A stretch of DNA of 64,000 nt. Origin: Chryseobacterium pennae (lineage in GTDB: Bacteria; Bacteroidota; Bacteroidia; Flavobacteriales; Weeksellaceae). The translations under genes and the position numbers were made by a program. Location of the stretch: positions 1 to 64,000 of the forward strand of contig NZ_QNVT01000034.1 of NCBI RefSeq assembly GCF_003385515.1, written 5' to 3'. Positions 8,668 to 17,119 of this stretch are shown here, piece after piece (position 1 is the stretch's first letter; every line of letters begins with the position of its first letter). Under the pieces are notes generated by a model. That model saw only the letters and a list, made by a program, of their open reading frames with translations, ran no database searches and was not told the DNA's origin.

Positions 8668-8946
8668 ATGGCAAGATCACTTAAAAAAGGACCATTCATT
8701 CATCATACTTTAGATAAGAAGGTTCAGACAAACATAGAGTCTGGTAAGAAGACAGTTATTAAAACTTGGTCTAGAGCATCAATGATTTCTCCAGACTTCG
8801 TAGGACAAACTATTGCAGTACACAACGGGAAATCTTTTATCCCTGTTTATGTTACAGAAAACATGGTTGGTCACAAGCTAGGCGAATTTTCTCCAACAAG
8901 ATCTTTCAGAGGTCATGGTGGTAACAAAAACAAAGGAAGCAGATAA
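8668..8946 (+). CDS. rpsS: 30S ribosomal protein S19
   Basis: The 92-residue head protein of the small subunit contacts S13 and the A-site tRNA region. The start MARSLKKGPFIHHTL and the segment GHKLGEFSPTRSFRGHGG are diagnostic. It starts 2 nt after rplB stops. Confidence 0.97.
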   Translation: MARSLKKGPFIHHTLDKKVQTNIESGKKTVIKTWSRASMISPDFVGQTIAVHNGKSFIPVYVTENMVGHKLGEFSPTRSFRGHGGNKNKGSR

Positions 8947-8948
8947 TC

Positions 8949-9347
8949 ATGGGATCAAGAAAAAGAGAAAGTGCATTAGCACGTAAATTGACAAACCAAG
9001 ATGTAGTAAAAGCAATACACAATGATTGCCCATCTTCTCCAAGAAAAATGAGATTAGTAGCTGATATCATTAGAGGAGAGCAGGTAGACAAAGCTTTATA
9101 CATTCTAAAATATTCTAAAAAAGACGCATCTAACAAGTTAGAAAAAGTATTGCTTTCTGCAATGGCTAACTGGCAAACTAAAAACGAAGGTGCTGATATT
9201 GAAGAAGCTAATCTTATCGTTAAAGAAATTTTTGTAGACAGTGCAAGACAATTGAAGAGACTAAGACCAGCTCCACAAGGTAGAGGGTATAGAATCAGAA
9301 AAAGATCAAACCACATTACATTAATCTTAGGTAAAAAAGAAAATTAA
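8949..9347 (+). CDS. rplV: 50S ribosomal protein L22
   Basis: The 132-residue protein lines the exit tunnel with its beta-hairpin, seen here as QLKRLRPAPQGRGYRIRKR. The core motif PSSPRKMRLVADIIRG is present near residues 26-41. A 136-codon open frame on the opposite strand is only a shadow of this gene. Confidence 0.96.
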   Translation: MGSRKRESALARKLTNQDVVKAIHNDCPSSPRKMRLVADIIRGEQVDKALYILKYSKKDASNKLEKVLLSAMANWQTKNEGADIEEANLIVKEIFVDSARQLKRLRPAPQGRGYRIRKRSNHITLILGKKEN

Positions 9348-9354
9348 TCAAGGT

Positions 9355-10104
9355 ATGGGACAGAAGACAAATCCAATTGGTAACAGATTAGGTATCATCA
9401 GAGGATGGGATTCAAACTGGTTTGGTGGAAAAGATTATGGAGACAGAATCGCTGAAGACTACAAAATCAGAAGATACCTTGAGGCTAGATTATCTAAAGG
9501 TGGTATTTCAAAAATTTATATTGAAAGAACATTAAAATTAGTAACAGTTACAATTACTACTGCTAGACCGGGACTTATCATCGGTAAAGGAGGTCAGGAA
9601 GTTGATAAATTGAAAGAAGAATTGAAGAAACTTACAGGTAAGGATATTCAAATCAACATTTTCGAAATCAAAAGACCTGAATTAGATGCTGTACTAGTTG
9701 CTGATAGTATTTCTAAGCAAATTGAAAACAGAATTTCTTACAGAAGAGCTGTTAAAATGGCAATGGCAAGTACTATGAGAATGGGTGCTGAAGGCATCAA
9801 AGTTCAAATCTCTGGTAGATTGAACGGAGCTGAAATGGCAAGATCAGAATCTTTCAAAGACGGAAGAATTCCATTGTCAACTTTCAGAGCTGATATTGAT
9901 TACCACTGGGCAGAAGCTCACACTACTTACGGTAGATTAGGTGTAAAAGTTTGGATTATGAAAGGTGAAGTTTATGGTAAAAGAGAACTTTCCCCATTAG
10001 TAGGACAACAGAAAAAAGGAGGTCAGTCAGACAGAGGAAACAGAGGAGGAGACAGAGACAACAGAAGACCTAGAAAAAACAACAACAATAACAATAATAA
10101 TTAA
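9355..10104 (+). CDS. rpsC: 30S ribosomal protein S3
   Basis: The 249-residue protein forms part of the mRNA entry site and helicase. The start MGQKTNPIGNRLGI and the KH-domain loop LIIGKGGQEVDKL are clear. The C-terminal tail is an added low-complexity segment rich in Q, G, R and D that ends in eight asparagines encoded by AAC/AAT repeats, a stretch prone to replication slippage. An unusual repeat-rich spacer follows. Confidence 0.97.
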   Translation: MGQKTNPIGNRLGIIRGWDSNWFGGKDYGDRIAEDYKIRRYLEARLSKGGISKIYIERTLKLVTVTITTARPGLIIGKGGQEVDKLKEELKKLTGKDIQINIFEIKRPELDAVLVADSISKQIENRISYRRAVKMAMASTMRMGAEGIKVQISGRLNGAEMARSESFKDGRIPLSTFRADIDYHWAEAHTTYGRLGVKVWIMKGEVYGKRELSPLVGQQKKGGQSDRGNRGGDRDNRRPRKNNNNNNNN

Positions 10105-10194
10105 AATTTTAGATTAGAAATTTTGAATTTTAAATTACCGTTACTTTTTTAAAATAAAAAAAATCTAAAATCTAAAATCTAAAATCTAAAATTT
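10104..10194. repeat. Repeat-bounded spacer inside the S10 operon
   Basis: Four exact tandem copies of the 7-mer ATCTAAA occupy 10163-10190. A 12-bp perfect inverted repeat bounds the region (10104-10115 with 10183-10194) and shares the same word. The remainder is A/T only. The other junctions of this part of the operon are 2-25 nt, so a 97-nt spacer is unusual. Confidence 0.7.
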
Positions 10195-10201
10195 AGAAAT
10201 T

Positions 10202-10627
10202 ATGTTACAACCAAAAAGAACCAAATTCCGTAGAGTTCACAAGATGAAGATGAAGGGGAATGCCCAAAGAGGTAGTCAACTTGCTTACGGAACTTTTGGG
10301 ATCAAAGCAACGGAAGGAGCTTGGATCACTGCAAGACAGATTGAAGCAGCTCGTATCGCTGCAACAAGATATATGAAGAGAGAAGGTCAACTATGGATCA
10401 AAATCTTCCCAGATAAGCCAATTACTAAAAAACCAGCGGAAGTACGTATGGGTAAAGGTAAAGGTGCTGTTGAATATTGGGTAGCTGTAGTAAAACCAGG
10501 TAAAATTATGTTTGAAGTAGGTGGAGTTCCTTACGAAGTTGCGAAAGAAGCTCTTAGACTTGCTGCGCAAAAATTACCTGTAGTTACTAGATTCATCGTT
10601 GCTAACGATTTTGTTAAACCTCTATAA
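10202..10627 (+). CDS. rplP: 50S ribosomal protein L16
   Basis: The 141-residue protein binds next to the A site. The start MLQPKRTKFRRVHK and the segment EVRMGKGKGAVEYWVAVV are diagnostic. The arginine in VRMGKGKG, hydroxylated by YcfD in E. coli, is present. It is the first gene after the repeat spacer. Confidence 0.97.
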   Translation: MLQPKRTKFRRVHKMKMKGNAQRGSQLAYGTFGIKATEGAWITARQIEAARIAATRYMKREGQLWIKIFPDKPITKKPAEVRMGKGKGAVEYWVAVVKPGKIMFEVGGVPYEVAKEALRLAAQKLPVVTRFIVANDFVKPL

Positions 10628-10639
10628 TCTTTGAATACA

Positions 10640-10825
10640 ATGAAAAAAGCTGATATTAAAAATTTAAGCGCGGGTGATATTCAAACTCAATTAACTGAAG
10701 CAAAAGCTCAATATTCTAAATTGAAATTGGCTCATGCAATCAGCCCAATTGAAAACCCGATTCAAATCAGAGATTTGAGAAAAACAATCGCTAGACTAAA
10801 TACTGAGTTAACTAACAAACAATAA
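10640..10825 (+). CDS. rpmC: 50S ribosomal protein L29
   Basis: This 61-residue helical-hairpin protein lies near the tunnel exit. The start MKKADIKNLSAGDI and the segment NPIQIRDLRKTIARL are typical. I chose the ATG at 10640 rather than an in-frame TTG at 10631. Confidence 0.95.
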   Translation: MKKADIKNLSAGDIQTQLTEAKAQYSKLKLAHAISPIENPIQIRDLRKTIARLNTELTNKQ

Positions 10826-10837
10826 TTTCATTTTACA

Positions 10838-11092
10838 ATGGATAGAAATTTAAGAAAAGAAAGAATCGGAGTGGTTTCCAGCAATAAAATGGAAAAAACT
10901 ATTGTTGTTAGTGAAACTACAAGAGTAAAGCACCCGATGTACGGTAAATTCGTTTTGAAAACGAAAAAATATACTGCACACGACGAGAACAACGAATGCA
11001 CAGAAGGTGATACAGTTTTGATCCAAGAAACTAGACCTATGAGCAAGAGCAAGAGATGGAGATTAGTAAGAATCATTGAAAAAGCTAAGTAA
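10838..11092 (+). CDS. rpsQ: 30S ribosomal protein S17
   Basis: The 84-residue OB-fold protein binds 16S rRNA early in assembly. The start NLRKERIGVVSSNKMEKTI and the motif QETRPMSKSKRWRLV are diagnostic. It begins 12 nt after rpmC. Confidence 0.96.
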   Translation: MDRNLRKERIGVVSSNKMEKTIVVSETTRVKHPMYGKFVLKTKKYTAHDENNECTEGDTVLIQETRPMSKSKRWRLVRIIEKAK

Positions 11093-11094
11093 TA

Positions 11095-11463
11095 ATGTTA
11101 CAAACAGAATCAAGATTAAAAGTTGCTGATAACACAGGTGCAAAAGAAGTACTAGTTATCAGAGTTCTGGGAGGAACCAGAAGAAGATATGCTTCAGTTG
11201 GTGATAAAATCGTTGTTACGATCAAAGATTCTACACCATCAGGAAACGCTAAAAAAGGTCAGGTATCTAAAGCTGTAGTAGTAAGAACTAAAAAAGCAGT
11301 AAGAAGAAAAGATGGTTCATACATCAAATTCGACGACAATGCTTGTGTATTACTAAACGCAGCGGGAGAAATGAGAGGAACGCGTGTTTTCGGACCAGTT
11401 GCTCGTGAGTTGAGAGACAAAGAATATATGAAAATCATTTCATTAGCTCCTGAAGTACTTTAA
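11095..11463 (+). CDS. rplN: 50S ribosomal protein L14
   Basis: The 122-residue protein forms an inter-subunit bridge and binds the silencing factor RsfS in other bacteria. The start MLQTESRLKVADNTGAK and the motif NACVLLNAAGEMRGTRVFG are diagnostic. It lies 2 nt after rpsQ. Confidence 0.98.
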   Translation: MLQTESRLKVADNTGAKEVLVIRVLGGTRRRYASVGDKIVVTIKDSTPSGNAKKGQVSKAVVVRTKKAVRRKDGSYIKFDDNACVLLNAAGEMRGTRVFGPVARELRDKEYMKIISLAPEVL

Positions 11464-11484
11464 TTTTAAAAATTTTTAAAAGAA

Positions 11485-11811
11485 ATGTCAAAGTTAAAAA
11501 TAAAAAGAGGAGATAACGTAATCATTACTACTGGTAAGAAAGATATCAAAGGTAAGACTGGTGAAGTTATTGAAGTGATTAAGAAAGAAGGTAGAGACCC
11601 AAGAGTAATTGTTGCAGGACTTAATATCGTTAAAAAACACGTTAAGCCTTCAGCTTCAAATCCTCAAGGAGGAATTACTGAAAAGGAAGCTTCTATTCAT
11701 ATCTCAAACATAGCTTTAGTTGATAAAGACGGAAAAGCTATCAAAATCGGTTACAAAATCGAAGGAGATAAGAAAGTAAGAATTAACAAAAAAACGGGTG
11801 AAACTTTATAA
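11485..11811 (+). CDS. rplX: 50S ribosomal protein L24
   Basis: The 108-residue assembly initiator has the KOW motif near its start (KIKRGDNVIITTGKKDIKG) and the segment GLNIVKKHVKP. Length and order are as in the usual spc operon. Confidence 0.96.
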   Translation: MSKLKIKRGDNVIITTGKKDIKGKTGEVIEVIKKEGRDPRVIVAGLNIVKKHVKPSASNPQGGITEKEASIHISNIALVDKDGKAIKIGYKIEGDKKVRINKKTGETL

Positions 11812-11822
11812 TTTGAATTAAC

Positions 11823-12374
11823 ATGGAATTTATAGCAAGACCCAAAAAAATATACAAAGAGACAATTGTTCCTGCAATGATGGAAGAATTCGGGTATAAG
11901 TCAATCATGCAAGTACCTAGATTAGAGAAAATCGTTGTATCACAAGGTTTAGGAGACGCTACTGCAGATAAGAAAATTATTGATTATGCTGTAGAAGAGT
12001 TAACAAACATCACAGGTCAGAAAGCAGTAGGTACAATCTCTAAGAAAGATGAAGCTGCCTTCAAACTTAGAAAAGGAATGCCTGTAGGTGCTAAAGTAAC
12101 TTTGAGAGCTCACAGAATGTATGAGTTCTTAGACAGACTTACTGCTTCTGCTTTACCACGTATTAGAGATTTCTCTGGTATCAAAGCAGATGGTTTCGAT
12201 GGTAGAGGTAACTACAACTTAGGTATTACTGAGCAGATTATCTTCCCTGAAATCGTAATTGACAAAGTGAAAAAAATCCAAGGGATGGACATCACTTTCG
12301 TAACAACTGCGAAGACAGATAAAGAAGCTAAAGCATTATTAACTCACTTCGGTTTACCATTTAAAAAGAACTAA
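11823..12374 (+). CDS. rplE: 50S ribosomal protein L5
   Basis: The 183-residue protein binds 5S rRNA in the central protuberance. The segments GQKAVGTISKKDEAAFKLR and TTAKTDKEAKALLTHFGLP are diagnostic. It is followed after 3 nt by rpsN. Confidence 0.97.
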   Translation: MEFIARPKKIYKETIVPAMMEEFGYKSIMQVPRLEKIVVSQGLGDATADKKIIDYAVEELTNITGQKAVGTISKKDEAAFKLRKGMPVGAKVTLRAHRMYEFLDRLTASALPRIRDFSGIKADGFDGRGNYNLGITEQIIFPEIVIDKVKKIQGMDITFVTTAKTDKEAKALLTHFGLPFKKN

Positions 12375-12377
12375 GAA

Positions 12378-12647
12378 ATGGCTAAAGAATCAATGAAAGC
12401 GCGTGAGCGCAAAAGAGAAGCACTAGTTGCTAAATACGCTGCTAAAAGACAAGCTCTTAAAGAAGCTGGTGATTACGAAGGACTTCAAAAATTGCCTAAA
12501 AATGCTTCTCCTGTAAGATTACACAACAGATGTAAACTAACAGGTAGACCAAGAGGATACATGAGAACGTTTGGTATTTCCAGAGTAACTTTCAGAGAAA
12601 TGGCTAACAACGGTCTTATCCCAGGTGTAAGAAAAGCTAGTTGGTAA
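12378..12647 (+). CDS. rpsN: 30S ribosomal protein S14, zinc-free type
   Basis: The 89-residue protein binds 16S rRNA in the head. The C-terminal block NRCKLTGRPRGYMRTFGIS is conserved. Only one cysteine is present, so the CxxC...CxxC zinc site of the short form is absent. This is the long, zinc-independent type, constitutively encoded here. Confidence 0.96.
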   Translation: MAKESMKARERKREALVAKYAAKRQALKEAGDYEGLQKLPKNASPVRLHNRCKLTGRPRGYMRTFGISRVTFREMANNGLIPGVRKASW

Positions 12648-12699
12648 TACTTACTAATTAAAAATCGGGACAATTAAGTTGTCTAGATACTAAAGAATA

Positions 12700-12744
12700 A
12701 AAATATCAGACCGAAGATTTCTGACGTCTGATATTTTAATCTTC
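12700..12744 (+). promoter_or_regulatory. Strong hairpin with an alternative pairing between rpsN and rpsH
   Basis: A perfect 12-bp stem (12700-12711 with 12726-12737) encloses a 14-nt loop. Part of the loop (12713-12719) can instead pair with 12738-12744, so the two structures exclude each other. The 147-nt gap is among the longest in the cluster and no T run follows, so this looks like a regulatory or processing element rather than a plain terminator. Function is inference. Confidence 0.5.
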
Positions 12745-12794
12745 AAGTCTTTTCAATACTGATTGTTCTTTAACCAATAATTTATAAAAGAAAA

Positions 12795-13193
12795 ATGGTA
12801 ACAGATCCAATTTCAGATTTCCTAACAAGAGTAAGGAACGCACAAAGCGCAGGCCACAAAGTGGTGGAAATTCCTGCATCGAAAATCAAAAAGGAGATTA
12901 CTAAGATCTTATTTGATCAAGGGTATATCTTAAACTACAAGTTTGAAGATAACGCTGTTCAAGGAGTGATCAAAATCGCTTTAAAGTACGATAAGCAAAC
13001 TAATAAACCTGCTATTAAGTCTATTCAAAGAGCTTCAAGACCAGGTTTGAGACAGTACAAAGGTTCTACTGAACTTCCAAGAGTACTAAACGGTTTGGGT
13101 ATTTCTATCATCTCTACTTCTAAAGGAGTAATGACTGACAAGAAAGCTAGAGAAGAGAAAGTAGGCGGTGAAGTAATCTGCTATGTTTATTAA
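12795..13193 (+). CDS. rpsH: 30S ribosomal protein S8
   Basis: The 132-residue central-domain protein has the start TDPISDFLTRVRNAQ and the RNA-binding C-terminal block GISIISTSKGVMTDKKARE. In E. coli S8 is the translational repressor of the spc operon; the structured gap just upstream makes a comparable control conceivable here. Confidence 0.97.
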   Translation: MVTDPISDFLTRVRNAQSAGHKVVEIPASKIKKEITKILFDQGYILNYKFEDNAVQGVIKIALKYDKQTNKPAIKSIQRASRPGLRQYKGSTELPRVLNGLGISIISTSKGVMTDKKAREEKVGGEVICYVY

Positions 13194-13210
13194 TTTTTAA
13201 TCAGAGGAAA

Positions 13211-13756
13211 ATGTCAAGAATTGGTAAAGCAATTATAACTATTCCAGCTGGAGTTACAATCACTGAAAATAACGGTGTAGTAACAGTAAAAGGAGCTAAA
13301 GGAGAACTTTCTCAAGAGCTTACAGCAGGAATTACTTTAGAACAAAAAGATGGTGAGCTTAATGTAAACAGACCATCTGATTCTAAGCAACACAAGGCGC
13401 TTCACGGTTTATACAGAGCGTTAATCAACAACATGATTGTTGGTGTAAATACAGGTTTCGAAAAGAAACTAGAACTAGTAGGGGTAGGATACAGAGCTTC
13501 ACACGCAGGTCAAAAACTTGAGTTAGCTTTAGGATTCTCTCACGGTATCGTATTAGAACTTCCTAGCGAAGTAAAAGTTGATACATTGACTGAAAAAGGT
13601 AAAAACCCAATTATTACTTTAACGTCTCACGACAACCAACTTCTAGGAATGGTAGCTGCAAAGATCCGTTCTTTCAGAAAGCCTGAGCCATACAAAGGAA
13701 AAGGTGTAAGATTCGTAGGAGAAATTGTTAGACGTAAAGCTGGTAAATCTGCTTAA
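13211..13756 (+). CDS. rplF: 50S ribosomal protein L6
   Basis: The 181-residue protein has two homologous domains and binds near the factor site. The start MSRIGKAIITIPAGV and the C-terminal motif PEPYKGKGVRFVGEIVRRK are diagnostic. Length is normal. Confidence 0.97.
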   Translation: MSRIGKAIITIPAGVTITENNGVVTVKGAKGELSQELTAGITLEQKDGELNVNRPSDSKQHKALHGLYRALINNMIVGVNTGFEKKLELVGVGYRASHAGQKLELALGFSHGIVLELPSEVKVDTLTEKGKNPIITLTSHDNQLLGMVAAKIRSFRKPEPYKGKGVRFVGEIVRRKAGKSA

Positions 13757-13771
13757 TAAATTATAAGTATT

Positions 13772-14125
13772 ATGGCATTAAGTAAATTAGAAAAAAGAAT
13801 AAGAATCAAAAGAAGAGTAAGAGGGAAAATCTCTGGATCTTCTGAATTGCCAAGATTATCTGTATACAAAAGTAATAAGGAAATTTACGCTCAGTTAATC
13901 GACGATAAAAATGGTAAAACTTTAGCATCAGCTTCTTCTAGAGAGAAAGGTGTAGACGCTAAAGGTACTAAAACTGAAATTTCTGCTGCTGTTGGTAAAG
14001 CTATTGCTGCTAAAGCTATCGCTGCAGGGATCGAAAGTATTGTATTTGACAGAAACGGTTTCGTATATCACGGTAGAGTAAAAGCTCTAGCTGATGGTGC
14101 GAGAGAAGGTGGACTTAAATTCTAA
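13772..14125 (+). CDS. rplR: 50S ribosomal protein L18
   Basis: The 117-residue 5S rRNA-binding protein has a basic N-terminus (KRIRIKRRVRGKISG) followed by LPRLSVYKSNKEIYAQLID and the end DGAREGGLKF. It completes the 5S RNP with L5. Confidence 0.96.
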   Translation: MALSKLEKRIRIKRRVRGKISGSSELPRLSVYKSNKEIYAQLIDDKNGKTLASASSREKGVDAKGTKTEISAAVGKAIAAKAIAAGIESIVFDRNGFVYHGRVKALADGAREGGLKF

Positions 14126-14144
14126 TCATTAAATTTCGGAAAAT

Positions 14145-14666
14145 ATGTTAGGACTAGATAATATAGAAAGAGTAAAACCGGGAGGATTAGAATTAAAAGA
14201 TCGTCTCGTAGCTGTTAACAGAGTAACAAAAGTAACTAAAGGGGGTAGAGCTTTCGGATTTTCTGCTATTGTTGTAGTAGGAAACGAAGAAGGTGTTATC
14301 GGTTTCGGTTTAGGAAAATCTAAAGAGGTTGCTTCTGCAATTGCTAAAGCAGTTGAAGACGCTAAGAAAAACCTTGTGAAAGTTCCTGTAATGAACCACA
14401 CTATTCCTCACCAAACTACTGCTAGATACGGTGGTGCAGATATCTTCTTAAGACCTGCTTCTCACGGTACAGGACTTATCGCCGGTGGTGCGGTAAGAGC
14501 AGTATTGGAATCAGCTGGTATTCACGATATCCTTTCAAAATCTAAAGGTTCTTCTAACCCTCACAACGTGGTGAAAGCTACTTTCAAAGCGTTATTGGAT
14601 ATCAGAAGACCTGAAGAGATCGCTAGAATGAGAGGAGTTTCTCTAAGTAAAGTGTTTAACGGTTAA
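14145..14666 (+). CDS. rpsE: 30S ribosomal protein S5
   Basis: The 173-residue protein guards translational accuracy at the mRNA entry. The dsRNA-binding segment VNRVTKVTKGGRAFGFSA and the C-terminal SHGTGLIAGGAVRAVLE are conserved. Order after rplR is standard. Confidence 0.97.
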   Translation: MLGLDNIERVKPGGLELKDRLVAVNRVTKVTKGGRAFGFSAIVVVGNEEGVIGFGLGKSKEVASAIAKAVEDAKKNLVKVPVMNHTIPHQTTARYGGADIFLRPASHGTGLIAGGAVRAVLESAGIHDILSKSKGSSNPHNVVKATFKALLDIRRPEEIARMRGVSLSKVFNG

Positions 14667-14676
14667 TAATAAAACA

Positions 14677-14853
14677 ATGGCAACAATTAAAGTAAAGCAA
14701 GTAAGAAGCGCTATTGGTAGAACAAAAACCCAAAAGAGAACGCTTGAAGCATTAGGATTAAAAAAACTTCACCAAGTTGTAGAGCACGAAGCTACTCCTT
14801 CTATCTTAGGAATGATAGCTGCTGTAGGTCACTTACTAGAAGTTCAAAAATAA
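14677..14853 (+). CDS. rpmD: 50S ribosomal protein L30
   Basis: This 58-residue gene is below common ORF cut-offs. The translation begins MATIKVKQVRSAIGR and continues with ALGLKKLHQVVEH, the ferredoxin-like L30 fold. It starts 10 nt after the rpsE stop and ends 21 nt before rplO, which is its standard place in the spc operon. Confidence 0.95.
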   Translation: MATIKVKQVRSAIGRTKTQKRTLEALGLKKLHQVVEHEATPSILGMIAAVGHLLEVQK

Positions 14854-14874
14854 TTTTATAAAAGAGAAATTAAA

Positions 14875-15324
14875 ATGAATTTAAACAATATACAACCAGC
14901 AGCAGGTTCTACTTTCAATTCAAAAAGAATTGGTAGAGGACAAGGTACTGGAAAAGGAGGTACTTCAACAAAAGGACACAAAGGTCAGAAAGCTAGAGCT
15001 GGTTATTCTCAGAAGATCGGTTTCGAAGGTGGACAGATGCCTTTACAAAGAAGATTACCTAAATTCGGATTCAAAAACGTAAACAGAAAAGAGTTTAGAG
15101 GTGTTAACCTTGATACTATTCAGACTTTAATCGAGAACAAATCCATCACTGGAGAAATCACGAAAGAAGTTTTAGTAGCAAACGGGATCGTTTCTAAAAA
15201 CGAATTAGTGAAAATTATGGGTAGAGGAGAATTGAAATCTGCGGTTTCAATCTCTGCTGATAAATTCACGAAATCTGCTGAAGAGCTTATTGCTAAAGCA
15301 GGTGGAAAAGCAATTACCTTATAA
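14875..15324 (+). CDS. rplO: 50S ribosomal protein L15
   Basis: The 149-residue late assembly protein has the glycine- and lysine-rich N-terminal extension (RIGRGQGTGKGGTSTKGHKG) and the motif GFEGGQMPLQRRLPKFGF. It lies 9 nt upstream of secY. Confidence 0.97.
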   Translation: MNLNNIQPAAGSTFNSKRIGRGQGTGKGGTSTKGHKGQKARAGYSQKIGFEGGQMPLQRRLPKFGFKNVNRKEFRGVNLDTIQTLIENKSITGEITKEVLVANGIVSKNELVKIMGRGELKSAVSISADKFTKSAEELIAKAGGKAITL

Positions 15325-15333
15325 TACTTACTA

Positions 15334-16713
15334 ATGAAAGAATTTATACAAACACTTAAAAATATTTGGAGTCTTAAAGAGCTTAGAGATAAAATTCTCT
15401 TCACTTTAGGTATAATCCTTGTGTATAGATTCGCATCTTATATTTCACTTCCAGCAATTAACCTTGCAGAAGTGGGAGATCTCTTAGAGCATTATAAAAA
15501 TCAAGGCGGTAACAAGCAAGGAGCAGGTCTCCTTGGCTTGCTTTCGTCGTTTACGGGGGGAGCTTTCAGCCACGCTTCCGTAATGGCGTTGGGAATCATG
15601 CCTTATATTTCTGCTTCTATTATTGTTCAGTTGATGGGGATGGCTATTCCTTATCTTCAGAAGCTTCAGAAAGATGGAGAGTCAGGTAGAAATACATTGA
15701 ACCAAATTACAAGATGGTTAACGATCGGGGTTTGTCTGGTACAGGCACCTTCTTATTTAACTTCTATTACTCAATTATTCTTACCGTATGCTCAATTCCA
15801 ATCTGCATATTTTGTAGAACCAAATTCGATTATGTTCTGGTTACCAAGTATTGTAATCTTGGTAGGTGGTTCAGTATTCGCAATGTGGTTAGGTGAAAAG
15901 ATTACCGATAAGGGAATCGGAAATGGTATCTCTATCCTTATTATGGTGGGGATCCTTTCAAGATTACCTGAGGCATTCGTTCAGGAGATGGCCGTGCAGA
16001 ACGGAAAAGGAGGAATGGGATCTATCATGATCCTTATCGAAGTATTATTCTGGATGGTGGTAGTTCTTTTAGCTGTGATTTTATCAGTTGCTGTTAGAAA
16101 AATTCCTATTCAGTATGTAAGCAGAGCTCAAGCAAGAGGAGGTGTAAACAAGAATCTTATGCAGGGCGCAAGACAATGGATTCCATTGAAAGTAAATGCT
16201 GCTGGTGTAATGCCGATTATCTTTGCTCAGGCATTGATGTTCGTACCAGGATTATTAACAAAATTCGACGAGTCCAATACTTTTCTTGCAGGTTTCAAGA
16301 ATGTTTTTAGCTGGCAGTACAACGTATTGTTTGCGCTATTAATTATTATCTTCTCGTTTTTCTATACTGCAATTACAATTCCGGTGAACCAAATGGCTGA
16401 TGATTTGAAGAGAAATGGAGGTTTAGTACCGAAAGTAAGACCCGGAAAAGAGACAGCAGATTATTTAGATGATATTTTATCAAAAATTACCTTGCCAGGT
16501 GCAATTTTTTTATCTATCTTTGCAGTCCTTCCAGCAATTGTGCATGGAAGCTTTGTTCAGACAGATGCGTTCGCCTTATTTTTCGGGGGAACGTCACTAT
16601 TAATTATGGTGGGTGTAATTTTAGATACAGTTCAACAGATTAATACATATCTGCTGAACCATCATTATGATGGTTTAATGCAGTCTAAACTGTCTAGAAC
16701 GACTGGATATTAA
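15334..16713 (+). CDS. secY: Preprotein translocase subunit SecY
   Basis: The 459-residue, ten-helix channel protein of the Sec translocon carries the plug-region signature ALGIMPYISASIIVQLM and the cytoplasmic loop around IPIQYVSRAQARGG. The conserved helix-8/9 loop motif is visible at VPKVRPGKETADYLD. Its place inside the ribosomal cluster is conserved among bacteria. The length is slightly above that of E. coli SecY. Confidence 0.98.
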   Translation: MKEFIQTLKNIWSLKELRDKILFTLGIILVYRFASYISLPAINLAEVGDLLEHYKNQGGNKQGAGLLGLLSSFTGGAFSHASVMALGIMPYISASIIVQLMGMAIPYLQKLQKDGESGRNTLNQITRWLTIGVCLVQAPSYLTSITQLFLPYAQFQSAYFVEPNSIMFWLPSIVILVGGSVFAMWLGEKITDKGIGNGISILIMVGILSRLPEAFVQEMAVQNGKGGMGSIMILIEVLFWMVVVLLAVILSVAVRKIPIQYVSRAQARGGVNKNLMQGARQWIPLKVNAAGVMPIIFAQALMFVPGLLTKFDESNTFLAGFKNVFSWQYNVLFALLIIIFSFFYTAITIPVNQMADDLKRNGGLVPKVRPGKETADYLDDILSKITLPGAIFLSIFAVLPAIVHGSFVQTDAFALFFGGTSLLIMVGVILDTVQQINTYLLNHHYDGLMQSKLSRTTGY

Positions 16714-16716
16714 TTT

Positions 16717-16932
16717 ATGGCAAAACAAAAACATATTGAACAAGACGGCGTTATAACGGAAGCACTTTCGAACGCTCAGTTCCGTGTAGAACTTGAAAAT
16801 GGGCATATTCTTATTGCTCATATTTCCGGCAAAATGCGAATGCACTATATTAAACTTTTACCTGGTGATAAGGTAAAACTAGAAATGTCTCCCTATGATT
16901 TAACGAAAGGGAGGATCACATTTAGATATTAA
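16717..16932 (+). CDS. infA: Translation initiation factor IF-1
   Basis: The 71-residue OB-fold factor binds the A site of the 30S subunit during initiation. The segments DGVITEALSNAQFRVELENG and MRMHYIKLLPGDKVKLEMS are diagnostic. It lies 3 nt after secY; adk and map, often present here in other phyla, are absent. Confidence 0.98.
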   Translation: MAKQKHIEQDGVITEALSNAQFRVELENGHILIAHISGKMRMHYIKLLPGDKVKLEMSPYDLTKGRITFRY

Positions 16933-16941
16933 AAACATTTA

Positions 16942-16969
16942 GCCAAATGGAATTCTCATTCCATTTGGC
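16942..16969 (+). promoter_or_regulatory. Perfect hairpin between infA and rpmJ
   Basis: An 11-bp perfect stem (16942-16952 with 16959-16969) with a 6-nt loop fills the 63-nt gap. No T run follows, so it is unlikely to be a full terminator; it may set transcript ends or processing. Confidence 0.55.
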
Positions 16970-16995
16970 ATTTGTAAAAAATAAATACTATCAAA

Positions 16996-17112
16996 ATGAA
17001 AGTAAGAGCATCAATTAAAAAAAGAAGCGCTGATTGCAAAATCGTACGCAGAAAAGGTGTACTGTTCGTAATCAACAAGAAGAACCCAAAATTTAAACAA
17101 AGACAAGGTTAA
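16996..17112 (+). CDS. rpmJ: 50S ribosomal protein L36, zinc-free type
   Basis: The 38-residue product begins MKVRASIKKRSADCKIVRR and ends KKNPKFKQRQG, matching L36 along its whole length. Of the four zinc ligands (C, C, C, H) only one cysteine (residue 14) remains; the others are S, N and F. It is thus a zinc-independent L36 as the standard copy. The gene is too short for most ORF filters. Confidence 0.95.
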   Translation: MKVRASIKKRSADCKIVRRKGVLFVINKKNPKFKQRQG

Positions 17113-17119
17113 TTAAATT

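Noticed and set aside
8906..9316. 136-codon ORF on the minus strand opposite rplV
   Set aside because: Shadow of a highly conserved ribosomal gene; no features of its own.
10163..10190. Four short repeats as a CRISPR array
   Set aside because: The units are 7 bp and contiguous, with no spacers.
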